Of a DNA stretch of 64,000 bases, positions 1 to 8,559 are shown piece by piece (within the stretch, counting starts at the first letter, position 1; each line of letters begins with the position of its first letter). A model generated the notes under the pieces. The model was not told the DNA's origin and did not search any database. It saw only the letters and a program-made list of their open reading frames with translations. Both the position numbers and the translations under genes were made by a program. Location: positions 1,550,001 through 1,614,000 of the forward strand of contig NZ_CP050134.2 of NCBI RefSeq assembly GCF_011612265.2. Direction: 5' to 3'. Source of the stretch: Corynebacterium matruchotii (GTDB taxonomy: Bacteria; Actinomycetota; Actinomycetes; Mycobacteriales; Mycobacteriaceae).

Positions 1-2519
1 TGGGGTTCCCCACGGTCATCCCGAGTGGTTGCAAGTGTGCCATAGTCGACGGAAACCCCGGGCAGGTACAGAACCGTGCCGGACTCCTCGACGCCTACCA
101 GGCAGGTGACACCACCAAAAGTAGTTGCGCCGCACACCCGCATGTCATGAAGATAACGGGTGCCATCCCCTGTGACCAGCGCATAGTCCCGGTTCTCGTC
201 TTTGGTGTAGCCCACGACACAGCAGAACTCGCCGGTATCGGTGGTGGGAATGATTTTTGCTCGGGCGGCATCGTTATCAACCGGAGTAGGAAGAAACGTG
301 GTCCTCGACCAGTCAATGATAATACCAGCAGCCTCAGCAAGATCGACCACCCGTTGGGGTTGTTGGTCCCTCGTGTGCGTATCGGTGGCTGGATCGTATA
401 CACGCCACTCGTAGCCGTGGCTGTAGTCACCACCGCGATACCACATGTTGCCGGCATTGTCGCCGTACACGGCGTCGTCGATGCGGTTCAGCTCGCGGCT
501 CGTGGCGCGCAGGATAATGTCACCGACCAACCGACCATCGGGAATCGCAAGGGAGCTATGCCGTGGCCAGAAAACACTGTAACTATAGGATTGGCCGCTC
601 AGTAGCAGCGAAGCATCCTCGCCATCATTCCATGTTGCCGAGATTTTATCACCACCGGAATAGCCAAGCGCTAACACCCGGGTGCCGTCCACATCGGGGA
701 CGGAAATCATATCGAATGGGGTGTGCTTGGTGCTAATCCTCGTATTGAGGAGAGTGGTGTCCCCGGCGACTGCCACAACCTTAGTGCCACAAAACGCCAC
801 AACACCGGGATAGGATTCCGTAATCTGAAGCCTGGGACCAATACCACGTTCCGGGGATAACTCGTCACGCATAGCATGAATGTGCCGCTCCAACTCCGGC
901 CAGGTGAGCTCGGTAATGAGTCCATGGGCAAGATTAGTGGCAAGCACCGTGGCAGCATCCACATTCGCCTTCTCAACCAAACGCTCCAAATTCCCAAGCG
1001 GTAACTTAGCCTTGACCGCACGCGTCAAGCTTGTGATAAACCGGTCAATGGTGGGCAGTGGTGCGGCGCGCAAATGACGGCATTCATCATGTAATAGTTC
1101 CTCGTACAGCAGGATATCATTCACCTGGGCAACGGCATCACCATGCTCCATAAATCGCTCCAATGTCCAGCCACACAGAATATACGTTTTTATCTGCGGG
1201 TTCTCCAGGCAATGGGTCAGGTTTTTATGCCGGTGGTCCCGGTAATATTGGATTCGATCAAGGAAGGACTCCAGCTGGTTGTTTTCCTCATATGAAACAT
1301 TATCGAGGTGCCACTGGGCGCCGGCAACAATCAACGCCTCGATAAGCTCCAGGGGAAGGCCAAGATGGGTCTCATCCAGTTCGATGCCGGAAATCGTCTC
1401 GCTATTCGACACGATGAGGTCGACCAGGCTGGGGCTGTAATCGGGTCTGCCCACCAAGGTATCGAGAACGGTCAGGAACCAACGCCGGAAATGCGCTGGG
1501 TTTTCCTTCAGAATGTTCGGTCCGCCGATGGTGATAAAGACAGTGGTCCAGTCTTCTAATTTGTGGTTGCCGGACCACGGATAATAGTCAGTTGGCGGGG
1601 TGGAAATAAGCTGCATCACGGCGTCGGGCCGGTGATCAAGCAGTCCGGGCATATGCTTGTCCAGGGCCTTCACGAAGCCAACGGGGACACGACGCATGCC
1701 GCTTAATTCGGAAATACTGTCAAGCAGTTCCTTGCCGGCCTGCTGCGGGGTACGGCCGGTGGGTTTCGCCACCCGCAAGAAATCGCGGGGAAGACCAGCG
1801 TAGGGGGCGCTGCCGGCACTCACCTGGTCAGTGATGAGCCCAAGGAAATACTGGTAGGCGGCCTCTGGGTCAGAGATGCGCCGCATGCAGCTGGTGACTT
1901 CGAAACCCATTTCCTTAGCAGAGATAAGACCACGGCGGGCGAATTCGGTCAGAGCATGCCGGTGCCGGTCAAGGTCAACCGGCAAATTGTACGTGCGTTC
2001 GAATTCGCGGGCCTTGCCGAAGGCACGCACGGCGAGTTTCGGGGATCCCGAATCGTCGAAAATGCGGGCGAGTTCCTCCAACAGGGTCGGGACGAAATGC
2101 GGGGCGGCCGTACTGAGCATTTGGGCAAGCTCCTGGAATCTGTCCCACACCTTTTGGTCTTGGGATTTCGCCACCTTTTTCGCCCATTCAATGTCGGCAA
2201 CCAGGTTAAGGGCGTGTTCGGCGTTGTCTGGGTCAGTCATGATCGACCAGGCGGGGAAACCAATGGCGCGGGGCCGGCTGCGACCCACCTGGCGGGGCTG
2301 AGGCTGGGGCTTCAGACCGAGTCGGCCCATGATAAAGGTTTCGGCGGTCAGAAGAGTTTCGGGGATGAGCCGCACCACGGGGACGCCATTCACCAAGGCG
2401 GCAAGCGCAACAACCGGCACAATATTCGCTGGCACAGCCGTATCAGCCGTATCATCGTGGGAGCCGGGGAGCACGAGCGGCAGCATACCGCCCGATGCCA
2501 CAATGTGTGTGGGATTCAT
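1..2519 (-). CDS. Large uncharacterised protein of the MoxR/vWA/SWIM operon (C-terminus beyond window)
   Basis: An open frame starts at an ATG at 2519 and runs without a stop to the left edge, giving at least 839 residues. It begins MNPTHIVASGGMLPLVLPGS. I do not recognise a named family. Residues of roughly 60-500 read as mainly helical with few hydrophobic stretches, suggesting an alpha-solenoid-like region. The part nearest the edge is richer in beta-type segments with repeated Gly/Asp turns, for example around VDGTRVLALGYSGGDK, which could be beta-propeller-like. No signal peptide or membrane segment is visible. It starts 14 nt after the stop of the DUF4132 gene, so it is probably the last or a late gene of the MoxR operon. 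Its size and position suggest a scaffold or effector for that system; this is inference. The other open frames in this stretch are shadows of it. Confidence 0.8.
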   Translation of the reverse strand, partial: MNPTHIVASGGMLPLVLPGSHDDTADTAVPANIVPVVALAALVNGVPVVRLIPETLLTAETFIMGRLGLKPQPQPRQVGRSRPRAIGFPAWSIMTDPDNAEHALNLVADIEWAKKVAKSQDQKVWDRFQELAQMLSTAAPHFVPTLLEELARIFDDSGSPKLAVRAFGKAREFERTYNLPVDLDRHRHALTEFARRGLISAKEMGFEVTSCMRRISDPEAAYQYFLGLITDQVSAGSAPYAGLPRDFLRVAKPTGRTPQQAGKELLDSISELSGMRRVPVGFVKALDKHMPGLLDHRPDAVMQLISTPPTDYYPWSGNHKLEDWTTVFITIGGPNILKENPAHFRRWFLTVLDTLVGRPDYSPSLVDLIVSNSETISGIELDETHLGLPLELIEALIVAGAQWHLDNVSYEENNQLESFLDRIQYYRDHRHKNLTHCLENPQIKTYILCGWTLERFMEHGDAVAQVNDILLYEELLHDECRHLRAAPLPTIDRFITSLTRAVKAKLPLGNLERLVEKANVDAATVLATNLAHGLITELTWPELERHIHAMRDELSPERGIGPRLQITESYPGVVAFCGTKVVAVAGDTTLLNTRISTKHTPFDMISVPDVDGTRVLALGYSGGDKISATWNDGEDASLLLSGQSYSYSVFWPRHSSLAIPDGRLVGDIILRATSRELNRIDDAVYGDNAGNMWYRGGDYSHGYEWRVYDPATDTHTRDQQPQRVVDLAEAAGIIIDWSRTTFLPTPVDNDAARAKIIPTTDTGEFCCVVGYTKDENRDYALVTGDGTRYLHDMRVCGATTFGGVTCLVGVEESGTVLYLPGVSVDYGTLATTRDDRGEP

Positions 2520-2533
2520 GTATTTTCTTCTCC

Positions 2534-3400
2534 TTATGACGGTTCTTCGGCGGATTCCACGGTACGGCCGGCATACACGAATTCGGCCATGCGAATGCCC
2601 TCGGACCAGGTGATTGGCCCCACCTTCTCCAGTGGGAGCGACCGCCCATCCTGGTAGAACGACAGCTCCCCAATAGTTCCGTCCTCCCAGGGATTCCAGG
2701 CGTCAATATCGAGGCTGATACGCACCTCAACGCCGTCTTCCACCACAATGAGCGAGACTTCCTGCATGGTGGTGGTAAACCCGCCGCCGCGGCTCCGGCC
2801 GATCAGTACCTGGGCTTTTTCATACCTGCCATCGGAGTAGGCGCGCACAGCCTGCTGGCGGCCAACAGCATCGTCGGGTTTCACATAAATATCCCGGAAT
2901 AGCTGATCCACCCCCTGCGACACCCCAAGTTCGGCGGCGAACTCCCGCCAGTCGGCAATATCCGCAATGATGGCGGGGTGCGGGATGGTGATGGAGCCGG
3001 ACTCGTCGACGGGCACGGTAATCTCTTCCCCATCGAGATCGGCCAGGTGCAGGTGGCCGTCGGACACGTCCCGGAGCAGGCCCGTATCACCGGTAGCGGT
3101 CACGCACACCACAAGGTTTTCGAAGCAGGCGCGCCACAGGGGGTCGGGCCACACCTCGCTCACCACCAGCACCGGCACCGGAAGTCCCTTGAGGAACCAT
3201 TCGCTCACCTGGCGCAAACATTCTTTTTGGTGTTGTTCCAGGTAAATGCGGCAGTTATTGAGCTGCTCGTATTCGGGGGTTTTCTTCGCCTTCGCCGGGA
3301 CGGTTTTCAGCACCCGCCCTTTAGCGTTTTTGGCAGTAATCGTGGTGCCATCGAGGGCGAGTTGGTAGTCGCCGGCGGCAATCCAGTGCAGGTCAGTCAT
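2534..3400 (-). CDS. Short DUF4132 (YehI/MolR-like) domain protein
   Basis: The protein has 288 residues. I chose the ATG at 3400 (MTDLHWIAAGDY) because GAAGGA lies 9 nt upstream; a longer form could start at 3475. It resembles the DUF4132 domain at the C-terminus of MolR/YehI-type proteins: a W..GDYQL.L start, a helical segment with LEQHQKECLRQV, a DPLWRACFENLVVCV block, a beta region ending ITIPHPAIIADIADW, then LFRDIYVKP. Known DUF4132 proteins are usually much longer, so this one is either a stand-alone domain or a split part whose other half may be the next gene. It lies fourth in the operon, 237 nt after the SWIM gene. Its function is unknown. The family assignment is from memory of motifs and is moderately secure. 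Confidence 0.75.
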   Translation of the reverse strand: MTDLHWIAAGDYQLALDGTTITAKNAKGRVLKTVPAKAKKTPEYEQLNNCRIYLEQHQKECLRQVSEWFLKGLPVPVLVVSEVWPDPLWRACFENLVVCVTATGDTGLLRDVSDGHLHLADLDGEEITVPVDESGSITIPHPAIIADIADWREFAAELGVSQGVDQLFRDIYVKPDDAVGRQQAVRAYSDGRYEKAQVLIGRSRGGGFTTTMQEVSLIVVEDGVEVRISLDIDAWNPWEDGTIGELSFYQDGRSLPLEKVGPITWSEGIRMAEFVYAGRTVESAEEPS

Positions 3401-3548
3401 GGGCCATAATCCTTCAACACTACATATAAACAAATTATTATTGATTGCGGTGAGGTGAGGCCACCACACCGTCAAACAGGGAGATAACCAGCGCTGCGTG
3501 GTTGAATGTGATCGAACGCAACGGTTATGAGCACATCATAACGACCAT

Positions 3549-3590
3549 GGTGGACATCTTTCGGTGGCATCCAGTAACCGAATGTCCACC
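3549..3590 (-). promoter_or_regulatory. Hairpin between the SWIM and DUF4132 genes
   Basis: The arms GGTGGACA (3549-3556) and TGTCCACC (3583-3590) pair perfectly. They continue inward, after a TCT bulge, as TTCGGT (3560-3565) with ACCGAA (3577-3582). A further ATGTCACCATGGT at 3597-3609 is an imperfect inverted copy of 3544-3557. There is no U-tract on the minus-strand transcript, so this may be an RNA processing or attenuation element rather than an intrinsic terminator. It may also be a chance structure inside a former coding extension (see finding on the SWIM stop codon). Confidence 0.4.
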
Positions 3591-3637
3591 CGCAACATGT
3601 CACCATGGTCGAACTCCCATTCCCCCAGTTGGTCGCC

Positions 3638-5239
3638 CTACGATTGCAGATATGCAACCAGGGATAATCCGTGCCGGGGCGTGGGGTCGGTGACGAAGCG
3701 CTGCAATAATTCGGCCGCATATGGCGCCCCCGCGTCGTTCAACAATCGCACGTCGGCGGCGCAGGCGGCATGGTGCGTCCGAATCGCACTGCGACCACCC
3801 AGGGCACACCGCTCTAACCACACCGTGAGCACATCAGACACTCCCCTGGTTGGTGGGGCGGCGAAGTCGGTTTGCTGCTGAGCATCGACCGGCGCCCCCG
3901 CCACCGCCGACACCGAGTCCAGGCCCGGAAATATTCGACCGCCCTGTTCCGGTTTCAGCTGAAGCCAGTTGTCTTCCGGCCAGAGACACACCACCTCCGA
4001 ACCATGAATGAGACAGGTCACTCCCCGATCATCCGGGTTGGTGGCGAGAATCAGATTCACCAGGTTTCGAATATTTGTACGACGGGCTGCGGCGCTGAAA
4101 TTCACCGTCACTATCCCCTCCCGGGTGTTCAGCGACAGTTCCTTCAAGGTTGCATCGCACACAACGCCGCTCACCAGGGACAGGTCCCCCGGCAATGATA
4201 GGGACCGAATAAGCTCCAGGCTCACCTCCTGTCCCAGGGCGGCCCGAACCCCCTTACCGGAGCCGATGCGACCATCGGCAGACCCCTTGCCGCCGCTCAT
4301 GAGCAGCATATGCCGGGCCAGGTGGGCATGACTGCAATGCATGTCCCCAAGCCGCACTGGGCCATACCAAATCGTGGGAACCGCGCTCGCATCCCCGGGC
4401 GGGGTTTTCGTGATGGAAAACATGTCGCCGCCACGGGTGCATAGCGTGATAGACATCCCGGCAAACCCCGAGGTAGTCACGATGGGTTCGGCGTAGAGGG
4501 GGATAAACGTGGCGTTCTGCGCCCCCGATAACTCCAGTGGCTTATAGGCACGCCGGGCGGCACCGATGGCGTCCCGGTCGCGGGGATCCCGGTCCAGCAG
4601 GTGGGCGACCATGGCGACGGCGAAGAGCTGGCGGGCGACTTCCCCGCGCGCCACAGGCTTCCCCACTCGCGCGTCTTGCGAGAGGGTGGCGAGGGCAGTG
4701 ATGGCGCGTTCGAGGCGCGGTAATCCCACCACCCGGGTTGTGCGCACGAGGGCGAGCAGCTGCATATGAAACCGAGCACTGAGATTGGCTAATCCCTGGT
4801 CGCAAATTGCGGAGGTAATGTCCTGGGCTTGGGATACGCAACCGGCGATGTCCGCGACCGCGGGCAGTTTCTTCGCCCACGCGGCCTGCGCCGCCGAATC
4901 CGTGTCGGTGGTTGTTTTGTCCGCCGCAGGTTTGTCGACGCCTCCCGCAGACGGCTCGGTGGAATCCTCAGCCTCGGCGGCAATTGGGGCAGCCATGCAC
5001 ACCGCCCCGATGTGGGCGCACTTGGGGCTAATGAGGCAACTACATTCGAACTTGTCTTCTACATAGGTGACGGTGGTGGTGCCGACTTCCACCCGGAACC
5101 CGTCGTCGACAAGCGTCACCTGCCAAGAGTCGCTGCCGGCTGCTAATTTTTCGGCGCGTTTGAGCAGTCGGCTGGGAATGACCGCCAAGGCGTCGGCGGA
5201 CACCCCGGGGGCTAACGATGGTAGTGGTGTTGCGCTCAT
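3638..5239 (-). CDS. SWIM zinc-finger protein (YehQ-like)
   Basis: The protein has 533 residues. A SWIM motif CxCx(5)CxH is formed by C66, C68, C74 and H76 (ECSCLISPKCAH). SWIM fingers bind zinc and mediate DNA or protein contacts. Residues 90-130 are a low-complexity Ala/Asp/Thr linker, and the rest is an uncharacterised alpha/beta region. The start overlaps the stop of the DUF5682-vWA gene in an ATGA junction at 5236-5239, indicating translational coupling. Proteins of this kind occur beside MoxR ATPases, vWA proteins and DUF4132 proteins, as with E. coli yehQ. The reading frame continues for another 33 coding-like codons past the TAG at 3638-3640, so the C-terminus may be truncated. The biochemical role is unknown. 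Confidence 0.85.
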   Translation of the reverse strand: MSATPLPSLAPGVSADALAVIPSRLLKRAEKLAAGSDSWQVTLVDDGFRVEVGTTTVTYVEDKFECSCLISPKCAHIGAVCMAAPIAAEAEDSTEPSAGGVDKPAADKTTTDTDSAAQAAWAKKLPAVADIAGCVSQAQDITSAICDQGLANLSARFHMQLLALVRTTRVVGLPRLERAITALATLSQDARVGKPVARGEVARQLFAVAMVAHLLDRDPRDRDAIGAARRAYKPLELSGAQNATFIPLYAEPIVTTSGFAGMSITLCTRGGDMFSITKTPPGDASAVPTIWYGPVRLGDMHCSHAHLARHMLLMSGGKGSADGRIGSGKGVRAALGQEVSLELIRSLSLPGDLSLVSGVVCDATLKELSLNTREGIVTVNFSAAARRTNIRNLVNLILATNPDDRGVTCLIHGSEVVCLWPEDNWLQLKPEQGGRIFPGLDSVSAVAGAPVDAQQQTDFAAPPTRGVSDVLTVWLERCALGGRSAIRTHHAACAADVRLLNDAGAPYAAELLQRFVTDPTPRHGLSLVAYLQS

Positions 5240-8200
5240 TGGATAACCTCCCGCACCCAGCGGGTCAATTCCAGGGGTGACACGCAGGCCACCCGCATGC
5301 CGGCCGCTGCCACGGATTCGGCAATGCCCACGTTATAGGCTGCCTTGCCGTCATCATCGAGCGCGGCACAACCGATCAGTTTCACTCCCGAATCCGCCAA
5401 TGCGGCAATCTCATGGGTCAGATTATTCACGGAACCCCATTCCTCAAAGTCGCTGATGAGCACCAGAATCGTCTTGGTGGGATTCGTCACCTGGCTTGCC
5501 GCATACCGCACACCTTGGGCAATGTTAGTGCCACCACCAACCTTGATTTCCAGCAGCAATTCCAGGGGATCCTCCACGTGCCCGGTCAAATCAATCACCG
5601 ACGTGTCAAAGGTGATAAAGCTTACCTTGAATGTGTTCACCCCGGCGAGAATTGCCGCGGTCATGGCGGCAAACACCGTGGAGGGTTCCATCGAACCGGA
5701 AACGTCCACGAGCACGATAATGTGCCATGGTGAAACCTTCCGCTCTGGGGCGCGGAAAATCGGGGTTACCGGAATGATCTGCGGCCGACTATTCACCATC
5801 ACCGTGTGTTTCAGGTTGTTACGCACCGTCGCCGGCAGGTCGAGCCGCGGTGATTTCCGCCGCGATGGTTTCGTGTTTGCCATGCCGCCCAGGGCAGGGC
5901 TCAGCTGGGACGCTAATTCTTTCGAGAGTTCCGACACGATCTTGCTCACGAGGGGTCGCAACTGCCGCAGCCGGCTCTCGGGGAGGGCGCCTTTCAGGTT
6001 GAGCACCGTGGTGAGGAGTTCCACGGATGGCCGCACGCTTTCCGCATCAAGGCTGGTGATGACGTCACTGCGACCCATGTCGGCGGCCTTGCCGAAGATT
6101 TCTTGCAACTGGTCGGCGCCGAAAAGGGCGGTGATTTCCTCCTGCCACTGCCGCACCCCCAATTGGCTGGGGCCATTACCGGCGGCGTGCACCCGGCCGT
6201 CGGATTCCCCGGCGTGGTCCTTGCTGACGGTGTCTGTGCCATAGAGTTCGTCGAGGGCACTCGCCATGCGCCCACCAGCACTGTCGAGGGTTTCGGGTTC
6301 GGCGCCGAGAATCAACCGCCAGCGCATCGCCGGGGTGAACCGCAGGTCGGCCAGGCCCAAGGCCGCCAGCCTAGCCCTCGCTGCCACGTCGGCCCGGGCG
6401 TTCGCCTCTATCTGCTCCGGCGCTATCATCAGGGTTGCGTCGATCCGCCCCACCTGGGCTGACAACCGGTCGAGGAATTGTTCCCGCTCTGCGGGGGCCA
6501 CCGTATCGAAGGCGCCCCGCAGCGTGGGGAGGGCCTGCACAAACATGGAATCGGACAGGGACGACACCCGGTCGACAATTCCGTCCATGATGGGGTGGTC
6601 GTACCAGAGCCCGCGGGAAGCGGCCAGGAACCCAACCAGTCGACGGTAGCTAGTTTGCCGCGCCTGGCTGCCAGCAGTGTCGATCCAGCTGCCCACGAAG
6701 GCTGCGGAATGCTCGTCAGGCATGATGGCGCACGCCGCACCTTGCATGAGCGGTGAACCGTCAACCTTGACCTTATGAATCGCCGCCTGAATACTCACGG
6801 AATGGGTTTCCATGAGTCCCGCGGCAAACCCCAGCATGCGGGCGTGTTCCAGTTCGTCGGAGCCGGCAATGCCGGCGATTTCTCGCACCACAACCCCGCC
6901 GAGGATTTCGCTCACCTTGGTGCAATAGTCACGGGTGCTATCCCGCAACAGCTTGGCGGCCGGCTCCCGGCCCCCGGCAACCCCGATGAGAATGTCGATG
7001 GCGTTAATGGCATCCTGGAAATTCAGCCGGGCAACCAGGGTGTTTTCCACTAATTGGGTGGCCTCGCAAAGCGCATCGTCAGCCCCGATGCTTGCGGCCT
7101 TGCGGAGCACGTCGATCGTGCTGGCTGGGTCGCCTGCCGCGGTGGCCAGGTCGGCGGCCAGCATGGTTTTGGCTGCTTGGGCCAGGTTGACTCCCCAGGC
7201 GGCCCGCATGCCCAGGGTGGCGGCAGTGCTGGAATCAAACGTGCAGGTCGCCGAGTAGGAGCGGGATTCGAATCCTCGATTCATTCCGGTTACCCGATCC
7301 CGTTCATAGGGCACATCCAGGACGGCGAGCTGCGCTAACACCAGGTGTCGTTCAAAATCCTTGCCGCCCTTAAAGGGGTCGATTTGTTTGGTGATGGTTG
7401 CGGTGCGTTCCTTGGACGGCAGGCCGAGCTCGGCGAGTTTCGCCCGAACTTGTTGCTCTAGTACCGGCACGGGTGCGTCCGGGGGAAGGTCACCGGTCAC
7501 ATCGCCCACCATGACTTTTTGCAGCGCTTGGGCGACGATGCGCCCCCGGCCGGTGACGGATCCGTAAGAGAATACCGTGTTGAGGGCCTCAAGCACTTCC
7601 CGCCTGCCGGGATTGGGCAGGCCACGCAGGCGGGCGAGGTCGTGGGCGCAGCGGATGGCTTCGGCGATTTCCCCGGTGCCGGCGGGTTCGCCCTGGGTGC
7701 GGCATTCCCGCGCCACGTCCACAATGACATCGTTAATAAGATCCGTCACCCCGGCCGAGGTGATGCCGAGCATGCGTTGCTGCCAGTAGGGGTCCCTAAT
7801 GCCGGAGGCGTACCCCGACCGGGAATCCAATTGGGCAAAACTATAGCGGACGAGTGACATGTTCACCGGGGAGACGGTGGCGGGCACCTCAGGCTCGCCG
7901 TCCAAAAGCCCAAGGCAGTGGTAGGAGCCCACTACCACCAGGGTTTTCTCCCCCAGTTCGGCAAGCCGCGCCCGCATGTGTGCCTCTCGGCGCGCATGGT
8001 AGGGGTCAACGTCCGGTTTGGCCAGGCGGGTACCTACCCCGACGGCGAGGGCGGCCCGGCGGACGTCTTGCCAGCGGGCGCCGACGGCGAGGGTTTCAAC
8101 TTTGGTGTCCCAGGCTTCGGCGCTGACGAGTTTGTCCACGTCAACGGATGGCTGCAGGTCCGTATCGGTGGCGACTGAATCAGCGGCGGCTGGTTCGTCG

Positions 8201-8559
8201 GGGTCTGTGGGCGGGGGTGCGCCGACCGGCAGGTCGATGAGGTGGATGGGAACATTGTTTCGATGCGCCCAGCGCATGATTGCAAGTTCGGGTGAAAAGT
8301 CGGCGAAGGGGTAGAAGCCGAGTTGGGTGTTTTCGGCGGCCACGGCCAGGGCGATGGGCGCCTTGGTGTCGTCGTGGACGATCCATGGGAGCATGGGTTT
8401 GGTGTCAGCCGGCATTTCCACGGCGATCGCTTCTGGTTGGAGGGCTTCGGCGGCCTGCACCACGGCATGGGCGCAGGCTGGCGAGTGGTGGCGCACCCCG
8501 AAAATGTATTCTTTTTCGACCACTCGTTCGAGTTGGTCGAGGATGTGTTGTTCGGTCAT
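5236..8559 (-). CDS. DUF5682-von Willebrand A domain fusion protein
   Basis: The protein has 1107 residues with the start at MTEQHILDQ (ATG at 8559), which forms an ATGA overlap with the upstream MoxR gene; an upstream in-frame start would lie inside that gene. The N-terminal ~450 residues match the DUF5682 pattern: GVRHHSPACAHAV, then AVEMPADTKPMLPW, and VVVGSYHCLG. A long helical middle follows. The last ~165 residues are a vWA domain with an intact MIDAS: DVSGS, the Thr of GGGTNI and the Asp of LISDFEEW. vWA domains of this type partner MoxR ATPases. In E. coli the two halves appear to correspond to separate proteins, YehM and YehP, so the fusion is notable. There is no signal peptide; a cytoplasmic location is likely. 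Function is unknown; a chaperone-like or stress/defence role is inference. Confidence 0.85.
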   Translation of the reverse strand: MTEQHILDQLERVVEKEYIFGVRHHSPACAHAVVQAAEALQPEAIAVEMPADTKPMLPWIVHDDTKAPIALAVAAENTQLGFYPFADFSPELAIMRWAHRNNVPIHLIDLPVGAPPPTDPDEPAAADSVATDTDLQPSVDVDKLVSAEAWDTKVETLAVGARWQDVRRAALAVGVGTRLAKPDVDPYHARREAHMRARLAELGEKTLVVVGSYHCLGLLDGEPEVPATVSPVNMSLVRYSFAQLDSRSGYASGIRDPYWQQRMLGITSAGVTDLINDVIVDVARECRTQGEPAGTGEIAEAIRCAHDLARLRGLPNPGRREVLEALNTVFSYGSVTGRGRIVAQALQKVMVGDVTGDLPPDAPVPVLEQQVRAKLAELGLPSKERTATITKQIDPFKGGKDFERHLVLAQLAVLDVPYERDRVTGMNRGFESRSYSATCTFDSSTAATLGMRAAWGVNLAQAAKTMLAADLATAAGDPASTIDVLRKAASIGADDALCEATQLVENTLVARLNFQDAINAIDILIGVAGGREPAAKLLRDSTRDYCTKVSEILGGVVVREIAGIAGSDELEHARMLGFAAGLMETHSVSIQAAIHKVKVDGSPLMQGAACAIMPDEHSAAFVGSWIDTAGSQARQTSYRRLVGFLAASRGLWYDHPIMDGIVDRVSSLSDSMFVQALPTLRGAFDTVAPAEREQFLDRLSAQVGRIDATLMIAPEQIEANARADVAARARLAALGLADLRFTPAMRWRLILGAEPETLDSAGGRMASALDELYGTDTVSKDHAGESDGRVHAAGNGPSQLGVRQWQEEITALFGADQLQEIFGKAADMGRSDVITSLDAESVRPSVELLTTVLNLKGALPESRLRQLRPLVSKIVSELSKELASQLSPALGGMANTKPSRRKSPRLDLPATVRNNLKHTVMVNSRPQIIPVTPIFRAPERKVSPWHIIVLVDVSGSMEPSTVFAAMTAAILAGVNTFKVSFITFDTSVIDLTGHVEDPLELLLEIKVGGGTNIAQGVRYAASQVTNPTKTILVLISDFEEWGSVNNLTHEIAALADSGVKLIGCAALDDDGKAAYNVGIAESVAAAGMRVACVSPLELTRWVREVIQ

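Noticed and set aside
3472..3720. 82-codon minus-strand open frame after the SWIM gene
   Set aside because: It overlaps the SWIM 3' end in another frame; the in-frame extension of the SWIM gene itself reads more like protein.
5345..6244. 299-codon plus-strand open frame
   Set aside because: It is antisense to the vWA part of the DUF5682-vWA gene, whose MIDAS motif is clear.
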